Below are positions 28,847-37,947 of a DNA stretch of 64,000 bases, piece after piece. This stretch comes from Streptomyces sp. RB17 (lineage in GTDB: Bacteria; Actinomycetota; Actinomycetes; Streptomycetales; Streptomycetaceae). The stretch lies in assembly GCF_009604455.1 (NCBI RefSeq), contig NZ_WEGL01000007.1, positions 124,001 through 188,000 of the forward strand. The letters run 5' to 3'. The stretch's first letter is position 1; every line of letters begins with the position of its first letter. The notes below the pieces were generated by a model. The model was not told the origin of the DNA, did not search any database, and saw only the letters and a program-made list of their open reading frames with translations. The position numbers were made by a program, and so were the translations under genes.

Positions 28847-30538
28847 ATGCAAACCCCCACAGACAGCCCCCTGTACTTGGCGGCGGTGCTACGGCTCCCC
28901 ACCAACTGGCTGGACTACACGATCCTGGCGATCTACTTCGTCGTCGTGCTCGGCATCGGCTTCGCCGCCCGCCGCTCGGTGAAGACCAGCCTCGACTTCT
29001 TCCTCTCCGGACGCTCGCTGCCCGCCTGGATCACCGGTCTCGCCTTCATCTCGGCGAACCTGGCGGCCACCGAGATCCTGGGCATGGCCGCGAACAGCGC
29101 CCAGTACGGCGCCTACACCGTGCACTGGTACTGGATCGGCGCCATCCCCGCCATGGTCTTCCTGGGCCTGGTGATGATGCCGTTCTACTACGGCAGCAAG
29201 GTCCGCTCGGTCCCCGAGTTCCTGCTGCTGCGCTTCGACCGGGGTGCGCACCTGCTCAGTTCGATCCTGTTCGCGTTCGCCGCCATCCTGATCGCGGGCG
29301 TCAACCTCTACGCCCTCGCGATCGTCGTCGAGGCCCTGCTGGGCTGGCCGCAGTGGGTCGCGATCGTGGTCGCCGGTGCGTTCGTGCTGGCGTACATCAC
29401 CCTCGGCGGTCTGTCCTCGGCGATCTACAACGAGGTGCTGCAGTTCTTCGTGATCCTGGCCGCCCTCATCCCGATCACCGCCCTCGGCCTGAAGAAGGTC
29501 GGCGGCTGGGACGGCCTGACCCACAAGCTCACCGCGACGCACGGCGCGAACTTCACCACCGCGTGGGGAGGCACCGGCATCGGCCATGTGAACCCGCTCG
29601 GCGCGAACTGGCTGACCATCGTCCTCGGCCTCGGCTTCGTGCTGTCCTTCGGCTACTGGACGACCAACTTCGCCGAGGTGCAGCGCGCCCTGTCCGCCAA
29701 GAACCTCTCCGCCGGGCAGCGGACCCCGCTGATCGCCGCCTACCCGAAGATCTTCATCGTCTTCCTGGTGATGATCCCGGGCCTGGTCGCCGCAGCCCTC
29801 GTGCCGAAGATCGGCACCTCCTCCTCGGGCCTGCAGTACAACGACGCCATCCCGTACCTGATGCAGGAACTGCTGCCCAACGGTGTCCTCGGCATCGCCG
29901 TCACCGGCCTGCTCGCCGCCTTCATGGCCGGCATGGCGGCCAACGTGTCGTCCTTCAACACCGTGTTCACCAACGACATCTGGGCGAAGTACGTGGTGCG
30001 CGACCGTGAGGACGCCTACTACGTCCGGTTCGGCCGCCTGATCACCGTGATCGGCGTCCTCGCCTCCATCGGCACGGCGTTCCTGGCGTCCTCGTTCTCG
30101 AACATCATGAGCTACCTGCAGACGCTGTTCTCCTTCTTCAACGTGCCGATGTTCGTCGTGTTCATCGTCGGCATGTTCTGGAAGCGCGCGTCCGCCAAGT
30201 CCGGCTTCTGGGGCCTGCTCGCGGGCACCGTGACCGCGATGATCAACTACTTCGTGTTCTACAAGAAGGGGATCATCTCCATCCCCTCCGACCAGGGCGC
30301 CAACTTCGTCTCCGCGATCGCGGGCTTCGTCGCCGGCGCGGTCGTGATGGTCGTGGTGTCCCTGTTCACCACGCCGAAGCCGGCGCAGGAGCTGCAGGGC
30401 CTGGTCTACGGCACGCGCTCCCCCGGCATGTCCGAACCGTCCGCGCCCGGAGACGAGGCCTGGTACCGCAGGCCGGCCCTGCTGGGCTGGGGCGCGGTCG
30501 TGCTGGCCGCCGTCTGCTACGTCCCGTTCTCGTTCTGA
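28847..30538 (+). CDS. Sodium:solute symporter (galactose/sugar type)
   Basis: This 563-residue SSS transporter has ~14 membrane helices; the family segments are DFFLSGRSLPAWITGLAFISANLAATEILGMAANSAQYG and the C-terminal MSYLQTLFSFFNVPMF. The resemblance to SglT-type sugar symporters and the divergent placement from galTEK point to galactose uptake driven by Na+. The ATG at 28847 follows a weak ribosome site. A small membrane protein gene follows 21 bp downstream, a conserved pairing. Confidence 0.9.
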   Translation: MQTPTDSPLYLAAVLRLPTNWLDYTILAIYFVVVLGIGFAARRSVKTSLDFFLSGRSLPAWITGLAFISANLAATEILGMAANSAQYGAYTVHWYWIGAIPAMVFLGLVMMPFYYGSKVRSVPEFLLLRFDRGAHLLSSILFAFAAILIAGVNLYALAIVVEALLGWPQWVAIVVAGAFVLAYITLGGLSSAIYNEVLQFFVILAALIPITALGLKKVGGWDGLTHKLTATHGANFTTAWGGTGIGHVNPLGANWLTIVLGLGFVLSFGYWTTNFAEVQRALSAKNLSAGQRTPLIAAYPKIFIVFLVMIPGLVAAALVPKIGTSSSGLQYNDAIPYLMQELLPNGVLGIAVTGLLAAFMAGMAANVSSFNTVFTNDIWAKYVVRDREDAYYVRFGRLITVIGVLASIGTAFLASSFSNIMSYLQTLFSFFNVPMFVVFIVGMFWKRASAKSGFWGLLAGTVTAMINYFVFYKKGIISIPSDQGANFVSAIAGFVAGAVVMVVVSLFTTPKPAQELQGLVYGTRSPGMSEPSAPGDEAWYRRPALLGWGAVVLAAVCYVPFSF

Positions 30539-30559
30539 CGCGGGAGGATCGAGGAAACC

Positions 30560-30892
30560 ATGTCCGAACACCCCGAGCACCCTGACCGCCGCCACCACTA
30601 CACCGAGGACGAGGTGGCGCGGCAAGTCACCGAGCTGGAGGGCAAGTCCGCGACGGCCGCCCGCATCTTCGACCTGCGGCGCATCATCGGCGGCCTGTTC
30701 GTGCTGTACGGCGTCATCGTCACGATCGCCGGCATCACCGACTCCAAGGCCGCCATCGACAAGGCCCAGGGCGTCAACATCAACCTCTGGACCGGGATCG
30801 GCATGCTCCTGCTGGGCATCTTCTTCCTGGCCTGGCTGAAGCTCCGGCCGACTCCGCCGCCGCTTCCTCCGGAGGGTTCGGCGCAGGAGTGA
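30560..30892 (+). CDS. Small two-helix membrane protein linked to the sugar symporter
   Basis: This 110-residue protein has a charged N terminus (HPDRRHHYTEDEVARQVTELEGKSATAARIFDLRRIIG) and two hydrophobic helices (~44-62 and ~78-94), then a Pro-rich tail. It is conserved behind SSS symporters of the gal region in Streptomyces. The ATG follows GGAGGATCGAGG. Stabilising or assisting the transporter is a guess from context. Confidence 0.75.
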   Translation: MSEHPEHPDRRHHYTEDEVARQVTELEGKSATAARIFDLRRIIGGLFVLYGVIVTIAGITDSKAAIDKAQGVNINLWTGIGMLLLGIFFLAWLKLRPTPPPLPPEGSAQE

Positions 30893-30934
30893 GCGTCGGT
30901 CGGGGACGGTTCCGCCGTAGGGCTGCGGGCCGTC

Positions 30935-31012
30935 CCCCGGCTGCCGGCGCGTCGTGGCTGCTCGCGCAGTTCCCCGCGCCCCTTACGGGGCGCCGCGCCG
31001 CGGCAGCGGCGC
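30935..31012 (+). repeat. Dispersed Streptomyces GC-rich palindromic element
   Basis: The stretch GTGGCTG-CTCGCGCAGTTCCCCGCG followed by CCCCTTACGGGGCG recurs in reverse orientation at about 43481-43545. The CCCC-TT-(A)CGGGG core can fold as a hairpin. This is a very common intergenic repeat family in Streptomyces genomes, here filling the gap between convergent genes. Confidence 0.7.
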
Positions 31013-31696
31013 CTACTCGGGACCGGAACCGAACGGCCCCGCCCGGTCCAGCAACCCCGTCCGCGCCGCCAGTGCCGCAGCCTCCAAACGCGACCCCACG
31101 CCCAACTTCATCAGCACCCGCTGGACATGGGTGCGGGCCGTGCTCGGCGCGATCCCCATCCCCGCCGCGATCAGCCGCGTGTCCTCCCCGTCGGCCACCC
31201 GCACCAGCACCTCCACCTCCCGCGGCGTCAGCACCGACAGCAACCGCTGCGCCTCGTCGTCGGGCTGCGCGGCAGGGTTGAGCAGTTCCTCGAACGCCCC
31301 CTGCAGCAACTGCGGCGCCACCGCCGCCTCCCCCGCGCGCGCCTTCATGATCGCCCGCTCGACGCCCTCGATCCGCTCGTCGTGCCGCACGTACCCCGAC
31401 GCCCCGGCCGCGAACGCCGCCGCGATGCCGCGCGGCGAGGGCACCGGGCCGAGCACCAACACCGCGACCTGCGGGCGCTCCCGCTTGATCTTCAGCACCG
31501 GATCGAAGACACCCGGTTCGGCCGGCGCCGCCGTACCCAGCAGGCACACCTCCGGCGCCCGCGCGATCACCAGGTCCGCCGCGCCCGCGGCCGGTGCCGC
31601 CGCGGCGAGCACCCGGTGCCCGCGCAGCTTGAGCGCCGACGCGAGCGCCTCCGCGAGCAGGCGATGGTCGTCGACGACCATGAGCCGCACTCCCAT
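31013..31696 (-). CDS. LuxR-type regulator with a degenerate receiver domain
   Basis: This 227-residue protein has an N-terminal receiver fold (MVVDDHRLLAEALASAL) and a C-terminal LuxR HTH (LTPREVEVLVRVADGEDTRLIAAGMGIAPSTARTHVQRVLMKLGV). The phospho-acceptor position reads CLLGTAAP, Gly instead of Asp (about residue 54), and the conserved Lys is replaced in GASGYVRHDE. Conventional phosphorylation is therefore unlikely. The ATG at 31696 has GGGGGG upstream. It may act constitutively, or respond to a ligand or dimer partner. Confidence 0.82.
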   Translation of the reverse strand: MGVRLMVVDDHRLLAEALASALKLRGHRVLAAAAPAAGAADLVIARAPEVCLLGTAAPAEPGVFDPVLKIKRERPQVAVLVLGPVPSPRGIAAAFAAGASGYVRHDERIEGVERAIMKARAGEAAVAPQLLQGAFEELLNPAAQPDDEAQRLLSVLTPREVEVLVRVADGEDTRLIAAGMGIAPSTARTHVQRVLMKLGVGSRLEAAALAARTGLLDRAGPFGSGPE

Positions 31697-31836
31697 AGAG
31701 CAACCCCCCAGTCCCCCCCATGGATGCCCCACTATGGACGCCCACCGGTCCGCACGGACAGAGGGCCCCCCGGCTCCTCGTCCTTCATGCCCCCGGAAGC
31801 TACACGCTTGTTCGACGGAGCGCTGCCCCTCTTGAT

Positions 31837-31875
31837 GAGAAGTGCCCCGGATCGATGAAATCCGGGGCACTTCTC
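31837..31875 (-). terminator. Perfect 16-bp-arm hairpin after the PQQ-propeller gene
   Basis: GAGAAGTGCCCCGGAT and ATCCGGGGCACTTCTC are exact complements around a 7-base loop, 48 bp past the stop of the gene at 31923 and upstream of the regulator. It is a strong intrinsic-type terminator. Confidence 0.75.
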
Positions 31876-31922
31876 GGTAAGTCACCCATTCGGGCGAGAC
31901 CCGCTTCGGCGACGGCGTTGCG

Positions 31923-33752
31923 TCAGCCCCCCGTGCCGAACGCCAGCACCAGGTCCTCCTCACCGATCGACGACGTGCCCTTGCGGCGGGCGAAGACCTG
32001 CCCCATGTACAGGCGGCCGTCGCCGAAGAGCAACTCGTCGCTGTCGGGCAGGATGTTGCTCTCCGCTTCCCGCACGTTCTGCACGGCAGGGTTCTGCAAC
32101 AGCTTGGTCATCTTGAAGCTGCCGCCGTCGACACTGACGATCTGACCGCCCTTGTTGTACGTCGGCGGCCGGTAGGCGAGCAGATTGCTCCCGTCCATGC
32201 GCAGCGGGACGAGCGTGGTGTCGTCGCCGGCGTCGGCGCGCTGGCCCGTCGGCTTTCCGGTGGTGAGGTCGAAGGCGACGATCGAGTTGGTCTGGCCGAG
32301 GCCGGAGGAGCCGGCGTGCTCCGCGGTCGGCAGATAGAGCTTGCCGTTGCCGACGACGATCCCGTGGCAGTCCTCGAAGCGGGTGATGCCCTCGCACTTG
32401 CCGCCGTAGGTGTCGGCCGGCGCTGAGATGTGGGCGAGCAGCTTCCCCGTCTTGTCGTCGATGGAGAAGTAGTCCGTGATCTGGCTGCTGTCACCCGCGG
32501 CGGCGGCCACCACCAGCGGATCGGTGGAGACGATGGAGGCCTCGTCGATACCCTGGTCCATGCGGTACTCGGAGATCACCTTCCCCGTCTTCGGATCCAG
32601 GGTCTGGATGAGCAGCCGCGCGTTGTCGACGTCTCCGCAGTTGCGTACCGCGACCAGCTTGGCGCCTCCGCCGTAGCCCGCGTCGTAGCAGTCGTCGCCC
32701 GGCTTCGGCAGCCACAGCGGCTTGCCGGAGTCGATGTCGAACGCGGCACCGCCGTTGGTGTCGCCGACCGCGACGGCGCGCTGGCCGACCGTCACATTCT
32801 GATAGTTGACCGGGTAGTCACCGGACTTGACCGACTTCGTCCACAGCTTCTTGCCGGCGTCGAGATCGATCGCGGCGATCTGCGTGCACCCGGCGAACTT
32901 GTTCTTCGTGTCCCACTTCGGCTGGTAGGTGATCGCGGTCCTGCCGTCGGACGTGGCCTGCTTGCTGGCCGCGCAGACCGGGCCGGGCAGCTTGATCGTC
33001 CACAGCTTGGTGCCCTTGGCCGGGTCGTAACCGACGATCTCGGCGACGCCGCTCTTGGCGTACACCTTGTCGGTCAGCCATGAACCCGGGGTGCTCACCA
33101 CGTCGTCCGTGGTGGGCAGCGGAACCTTGAACAGCACGTCGGCCGCGGGGTCGGCCGGTACCTTCTCCTTGCCCCCGCCCCCCGTGCTGCCGCTGCCGTT
33201 CTTGCCGCCCGTGCCGCCGCTGGAGGACGCGGTGTCGTGCTTCTGGCCGCTGTCCCCGGAGGAGCTGGCGTACCAGATGCCGCCGCCGACGATCAGCGCG
33301 ATGGCGACGACCGCCGCGACGACGATGAACAGCACGGTGTTGTTCCGTCCGCCGCCGCCCTGCCCCGGCTGCGGCTGCATCGGGACGGCGGGCGGCGGGC
33401 CCGGATAGCCGTAACCCGGCTGCGCGGGCTGCGCGTACGGGTTCTGCGGCCGGCCCCCGTAGGGAGCGGAGGGCTGCTGGCCGTAGGCCGGGGGCTGCTG
33501 GCCGTACGGGTTCTGCTGCGCGCCGGGGTAGCCGTAGCCGGGCTGCGGCGCGGACCCGGTCTGCGGGTAGCCGTAGCCGGGCTGCGGCGGCTGGGGGGCC
33601 GGGCCGGACTGCGGATAGCCGTAGCCGGGCTGCGGCTGCGGGGGCTGCGGAGGCTGCTGCGGTGGCTGGTTGGGGCTCGGGGGGCCGAAACCGGGCTGCT
33701 GCGGGGGCTGGTTAGGCGGCTGGTTCGGCGGCGGAGGGGGCGGCTGGGTCAT
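31923..33752 (-). CDS. Membrane-anchored PQQ-like beta-propeller protein (copy A)
   Basis: This is a 609-residue protein. Residues 1-~135 are Pro/Gln/Gly/Tyr-rich with repeated GYGYPQ. One membrane helix follows (~145-165, VLFIVVAAVVAIALIVGGGIWY), then a Ser/Gly linker. An extracellular ~400-residue propeller has repeats such as IAAIDLDAGKKLWTKSV, IVAFDLTTGKPTGQ and LVAVRNCGDV. This resembles PQQ-binding-like (YncE/PQQ enzyme) repeats but without cofactor-binding evidence. It has a paralogue immediately upstream. A scaffold or sensing role at the cell surface is only a guess. Confidence 0.82.
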   Translation of the reverse strand: MTQPPPPPPNQPPNQPPQQPGFGPPSPNQPPQQPPQPPQPQPGYGYPQSGPAPQPPQPGYGYPQTGSAPQPGYGYPGAQQNPYGQQPPAYGQQPSAPYGGRPQNPYAQPAQPGYGYPGPPPAVPMQPQPGQGGGGRNNTVLFIVVAAVVAIALIVGGGIWYASSSGDSGQKHDTASSSGGTGGKNGSGSTGGGGKEKVPADPAADVLFKVPLPTTDDVVSTPGSWLTDKVYAKSGVAEIVGYDPAKGTKLWTIKLPGPVCAASKQATSDGRTAITYQPKWDTKNKFAGCTQIAAIDLDAGKKLWTKSVKSGDYPVNYQNVTVGQRAVAVGDTNGGAAFDIDSGKPLWLPKPGDDCYDAGYGGGAKLVAVRNCGDVDNARLLIQTLDPKTGKVISEYRMDQGIDEASIVSTDPLVVAAAAGDSSQITDYFSIDDKTGKLLAHISAPADTYGGKCEGITRFEDCHGIVVGNGKLYLPTAEHAGSSGLGQTNSIVAFDLTTGKPTGQRADAGDDTTLVPLRMDGSNLLAYRPPTYNKGGQIVSVDGGSFKMTKLLQNPAVQNVREAESNILPDSDELLFGDGRLYMGQVFARRKGTSSIGEEDLVLAFGTGG

Positions 33753-33833
33753 GGGACGGGTACCTCGGTGGGGCCGGACGGCCGGACGGCGAAAGGATTC
33801 GGTGGGGACGGGCGAGGAGCCGGGGACGGCGGC

Positions 33834-35666
33834 TCAGTTGCCGAAGGCCATGATCAGTTTCTCCTTCGACTGGTCGCTGCCGGACAGCCGGCCGGCGGAG
33901 ATGAAGAACCGCCCGTCGACCCAGTCCACGACGCTGTCGAAGAAGGTGTCCTCGATCTCGGCGGTGCCCTGCGGGTTCTGCAGCAGCTTGGTGGTCGTGT
34001 GGGAGGAGCCGGTGACCGGGATCGACACCACCTGGCCGCCCGCGTCGTACGACGGCTGCACATACGCGACGAGCTTGCCGCCCTCGGCCTTCACCGGGTA
34101 CATCGGCTCGTCCGCCGGGGACTTGGTCCGCCACTCGGCCTTGCCGTCGGCGAGGCCGATCGCGACGATCTCGTTGGCGGTGCTGGTGGCGTCCGTCGGC
34201 AGGTAGAGCGTGTTCGCGTCCGCGGCGACGCCCTGGCAGCCCTGCAGATCGCGTTCGAGGATCGCCCAGCCGCAGCGGGGGGCGAACTTCTCGTTCACCT
34301 TCACCTCGGAGCGGAACTTGCCGTCCTTGGTGAACGTCGAGATGTTCCAGGCCTTCTTGTCCTGGTTGGTCAGATAGACCACCAGCGGGTCCACGGAGAA
34401 CGTCCGGGTGACCTGCCAGCCCTTCTTGACCGGCTGGGTCCAGCGGACCTTGCCGGTGGCCGGGTCCAGTTCCTGGATCTCGTCGTGCTCGTTGCCGCCG
34501 CCGGCGCCGCAGGAGGACACCTGGATCAGCCGGTCGGTGCCGCCCGCGTACGCGGCCGGGAAGCAGCCCGCGCCGTACTTCGTCTTGTCGTACAGCTTCT
34601 TGCCGCTGTCGATGTCGTACGCCGTGCCCGACTCGGACCGGCCCACCATCAGCGTCCTGCCGCTCACGGTCAGTTCGACGTTGAGCGCGCTGTCGAACAG
34701 CCCGCCGTCGGCGACCTCCGCGCTCCAGCCCTTCCGGCCGGTGCCCAGGTCGATCTGCTGCAGCCGGTTGCACTTGGCGTTGTCGCCGGCGCCGCTCATG
34801 TACGCCACGACGACCTTGTCGTCGGCCGACTTCTGCGGGGTGACGGCGCAGATCTTCTGCGGGAAGGAGATCGGCCCCCACACGGGCTTGCCGTCGCCGA
34901 CGCCGTAGGCGAAGACCTGCTTGTACGCCGCCTTCACCGCGGCCTTGCCGGTGACCCACAGGCCGGGCGCGTCGGCGCCGCCACCGGGTGCGTCCGGTGC
35001 CGACTTGTACCAGAGCACCTTCGCCTCACCGGCCTTGCGGCCGGCGTTGAGGTTCTCCGGGTCGTCACCGCCGCCGCTCGACGGGCTCGGGGTGCCGGAG
35101 GCGGCGTGCTTGGGGTCGTCGCTCTGCTGGGCGACCGGCTGCTTCTTGCCGCCGTCGCCGCCGTCGCTCGTGACCGCGTACACCGTGCCGCCGATGACGA
35201 GCAGCGCGGCCACCGCGGCACCGATGATCAGCGCGGTCCTCTTCTTGCCGGGCGCGCCGGCGGGCATGCCCGGGTACGGCGGCTGCTGCGGCCGGCCGAA
35301 ACCGGGCTGGGGCGCCGCCCCGTAGGGTCCCGGCTGCTGCGGATAGCCGTAGGGGCCCGGGGCGCCGGGCGGGGTGGGGGCTCCGTAGGGGCCCGGGGTG
35401 CCGTACGGGCCCGGCTGCTGCGGGTAGCCGTAGCCCGGCTGGGGCGGGGCGGCGGGCGGCTGGGCCGGCGGCGGGGGCACTGGTGGTACGCCGGGTGCAC
35501 CGGGGACGCCTTGGGGTGCGCCCGGGGTGCTCTGTGGGGCGCTCGGGGGGCCGAAACCGCCCGGGGCCGATGGCGGCTGCGGGGCGCCGAATCCGCCACC
35601 CTGCGGTGGCTGGTCCTGCGGCGCTCCGAATCCGCCCTGCGGCGGCTGGTCGGGCGGCTGGGTCAT
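33834..35666 (-). CDS. Membrane-anchored PQQ-like beta-propeller protein (copy B)
   Basis: The protein has 610 residues with the same plan as its downstream neighbour: a Pro/Gly-rich cytoplasmic leader beginning MTQPPDQPPQGG, one helix (ALIIGAAVAALLVIGGTVYAV, ~145-167), a linker, then propeller repeats (QIDLGTGRKGWSAEV, IQELDPATGKVRWTQPV, EIVAIGLADGKAEWRTKS). The two proteins share length and layout but have clearly diverged, so the tandem duplication is old. They are separated by 81 bp on the same strand and may be one transcript. Homologues are common in Streptomyces; the function is unknown. Confidence 0.82.
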   Translation of the reverse strand: MTQPPDQPPQGGFGAPQDQPPQGGGFGAPQPPSAPGGFGPPSAPQSTPGAPQGVPGAPGVPPVPPPPAQPPAAPPQPGYGYPQQPGPYGTPGPYGAPTPPGAPGPYGYPQQPGPYGAAPQPGFGRPQQPPYPGMPAGAPGKKRTALIIGAAVAALLVIGGTVYAVTSDGGDGGKKQPVAQQSDDPKHAASGTPSPSSGGGDDPENLNAGRKAGEAKVLWYKSAPDAPGGGADAPGLWVTGKAAVKAAYKQVFAYGVGDGKPVWGPISFPQKICAVTPQKSADDKVVVAYMSGAGDNAKCNRLQQIDLGTGRKGWSAEVADGGLFDSALNVELTVSGRTLMVGRSESGTAYDIDSGKKLYDKTKYGAGCFPAAYAGGTDRLIQVSSCGAGGGNEHDEIQELDPATGKVRWTQPVKKGWQVTRTFSVDPLVVYLTNQDKKAWNISTFTKDGKFRSEVKVNEKFAPRCGWAILERDLQGCQGVAADANTLYLPTDATSTANEIVAIGLADGKAEWRTKSPADEPMYPVKAEGGKLVAYVQPSYDAGGQVVSIPVTGSSHTTTKLLQNPQGTAEIEDTFFDSVVDWVDGRFFISAGRLSGSDQSKEKLIMAFGN

Positions 35667-35982
35667 CAGCGCTCTTCCCCCTCGTTCACTGATTCTTCGC
35701 CACGCCCTGAGGTTCTCGACGGACCCTGGGTCGTTACTCAGACGGTTCTCAGACGGCCCTTTCTATCACCCGGCACCGACAGCCCACGGGCTCGGATCCG
35801 CCGCTGTTCCCAAGGGACGACCGGGCCGTGATGCCGCCGTTACGCACCTTCACGCCCCCTTCACGCAGCGCACGCAACAGCCCTGCGCGCCGGGGGCGGA
35901 CGGCGGGGCAGTGAGGGGCGGGGGGTGAAGAGAGGGCGTGCGGTGGCTGGTTCACACCGGGGAGGCAGCGGGCGCGTGCCTC
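35667..35982. promoter_or_regulatory. Gap between ABC-F gene and propeller gene
   Basis: This is a 316-bp gap between two minus-strand genes. It should hold the promoter of the propeller pair. The direct repeat TCAGACGG occurs twice, near 35739 and 35752. I see no additional gene. Confidence 0.3.
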
Positions 35983-37791
35983 TTACGCGTCCTCCGCCAA
36001 CTCCAGCCAGCGCAGCTCCAGTTCCTCGCGTTCGCCGGTGAGGTCGCGCAGTTGGGCGTCCAGGTCGGCGACCTTGCCGAAGTCGGTGGCGTTCTCGGCG
36101 ATCTGGGCGTGCAGCCTGGACTCCTTCTCCGAGATCTTGTCCAACTGGCGCTCGATCTTCTGGAGTTCCTTCTTGGCGGCGCGCTGGTCGGCGGCGCTCC
36201 TCTCCGTGGTGGCCGGCTTGGGCGCCGCGGCGGCGGCCTGCGCGGCGACCGCCTCCTCCATGCGCCGGCGCCGCTCCAGGTACTCGTCGATGCCGCGCGG
36301 CAGCATCCGCAGGGTGCCGTCGCCGAGGAGCGCGAAGACCCGGTCGGTGGTGCGCTCGACGAAGAAGCGGTCGTGGGAGATGACGATCATCGAGCCGGGC
36401 CAGCCGTCGAGGACGTCCTCCAGCTGGGTGAGGGTCTCGATGTCGAGGTCGTTGGTGGGCTCGTCCAGGAAGAGGACGTTGGGCTCGTCCATCAACAGGC
36501 GCAGCAGTTGCAGGCGGCGGCGCTCGCCACCCGACAGGTCACCGACCGGCGTCCACTGCTTCTCCTTGTTGAAGCCGAAGGTCTCGCACAGCTGCCCGGC
36601 GGTCATCTCGCGCCCCTTGCCGAGATCGACGCGCTCGCGGACCTGCTGCACGGCCTCCAGGACCCGCAAGGTGGGGTCGAGTTCGGCGACCTCCTGGGAG
36701 AGGTAGGCGAGCTTGACCGTCCTGCCGACGGTGACACGGCCACCGGCCGGCTGCTCCTCGCCCTCGGTGCGGGCGGCGGCGGCCATGGCGCGCAGCAGCG
36801 AGGTCTTGCCGGCGCCGTTCACGCCGACGAGACCGATCCGGTCACCGGGGCCGAGCTGCCAGGTGACGTGCTTGAGCAGCACCTTCGGCCCGGCCTGCAC
36901 GGTGACGTCCTCCAGGTCGAAGACGGTCCTGCCCAGCCGCGAGGAGGCGAACTTCATCAGCTCGGAGCTGTCCCGGGGCGGCGGCACGTCCGCGATCAGC
37001 TCGTTGGCGGCCTCGACGCGGAAGCGCGGCTTGGACGTACGGGCGGGGGCGCCGCGCCGCAGCCAGGCCAGCTCCTTGCGGATCAGGTTCTGCCGCTTGG
37101 CCTCCTCGGTGGCGGCGATCCGCTCACGCTCGGCGCGCGCGAAGACGTAGTCCGAGTAACCGCCCTCGTACTCGTACACGTCACCGCGCTGCACGTCCCA
37201 CATCCGCGTGCAGACCTGGTCCAGGAACCATCGGTCGTGCGTGACGCAGACAAGGGCCGAGCGCCGGTTCTGCAGGTGCTTCGCGAGCCAGGCGATGCCC
37301 TCGACGTCGAGGTGGTTGGTGGGCTCGTCCAGGACGATCAGGTCCTGTTCCTCGATGAGCAGCTTGGCGAGCGCGATACGGCGCCGCTCGCCACCGGACA
37401 GCGGCCCGATGACGGTGTCCAGCCCCTTCGGGAAGCCCGGCAGGTCCAGCCCCCCGAACAGCCCGGTCAGTACGTCCCTGACCTTGGCGTTGCCGGCCCA
37501 TTCGTGGTCGGCCATGTCACCGATCACCTCGTGGCGGACGGTGGCGGCGGGGTCGAGGGAGTCGTGCTGCGTGAGCACGCCGGTCCGCAGCCCGCCGGAG
37601 TGCGTGACGCGTCCGGTGTCGGCGTCCTCCAGCTTGGCGAGCATCCGGATGAGGGTGGTCTTGCCGTCGCCGTTGCGCCCGACGACCCCGATCCGGTCAC
37701 CTTCCGACACACCGAGCGAGACGCCGTCCAGCAGGGCACGGGTGCCGTACACCTTGCTGACGTTCTCGACATTGACCAGGTTGACGGCCAT
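35983..37791 (-). CDS. ABC-F family ATPase
   Basis: This 602-residue soluble protein has two ABC domains and no membrane helices. Walker A motifs are GRNGDGKTTL and GVNGAGKTSL, signatures LSGGERRRIAL and LSGGERRRLQL, and Walker B with EPTNHLD and EPTNDLD. A Lys/Arg/Glu-rich coiled coil forms the last ~70 residues (Uup-like). ABC-F proteins act on ribosomes, as translation factors or for antibiotic resistance, rather than in transport. The sequence does not show which applies here. Confidence 0.92.
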   Translation of the reverse strand: MAVNLVNVENVSKVYGTRALLDGVSLGVSEGDRIGVVGRNGDGKTTLIRMLAKLEDADTGRVTHSGGLRTGVLTQHDSLDPAATVRHEVIGDMADHEWAGNAKVRDVLTGLFGGLDLPGFPKGLDTVIGPLSGGERRRIALAKLLIEEQDLIVLDEPTNHLDVEGIAWLAKHLQNRRSALVCVTHDRWFLDQVCTRMWDVQRGDVYEYEGGYSDYVFARAERERIAATEEAKRQNLIRKELAWLRRGAPARTSKPRFRVEAANELIADVPPPRDSSELMKFASSRLGRTVFDLEDVTVQAGPKVLLKHVTWQLGPGDRIGLVGVNGAGKTSLLRAMAAAARTEGEEQPAGGRVTVGRTVKLAYLSQEVAELDPTLRVLEAVQQVRERVDLGKGREMTAGQLCETFGFNKEKQWTPVGDLSGGERRRLQLLRLLMDEPNVLFLDEPTNDLDIETLTQLEDVLDGWPGSMIVISHDRFFVERTTDRVFALLGDGTLRMLPRGIDEYLERRRRMEEAVAAQAAAAAPKPATTERSAADQRAAKKELQKIERQLDKISEKESRLHAQIAENATDFGKVADLDAQLRDLTGEREELELRWLELAEDA

Positions 37792-37947
37792 TTCACTCCT
37801 GTGCGCGGGGACGGTCAGCCTTCTAGCCTAGGGCCTCGGGGGGTGAGGGCGGCGCGCGAGGCGGTGGTCACTCTTTGTGATGACCTGATCGGGAAGCGGC
37901 CGCTACCGTGGAGGGCAGGCAGCAGGATCCCGTCCATGGGAGGAACC

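Noticed and set aside
33237..35831. An 864-codon plus-strand open frame
   Set aside because: Antisense shadow of the two PQQ-propeller genes, without any recognisable domain.
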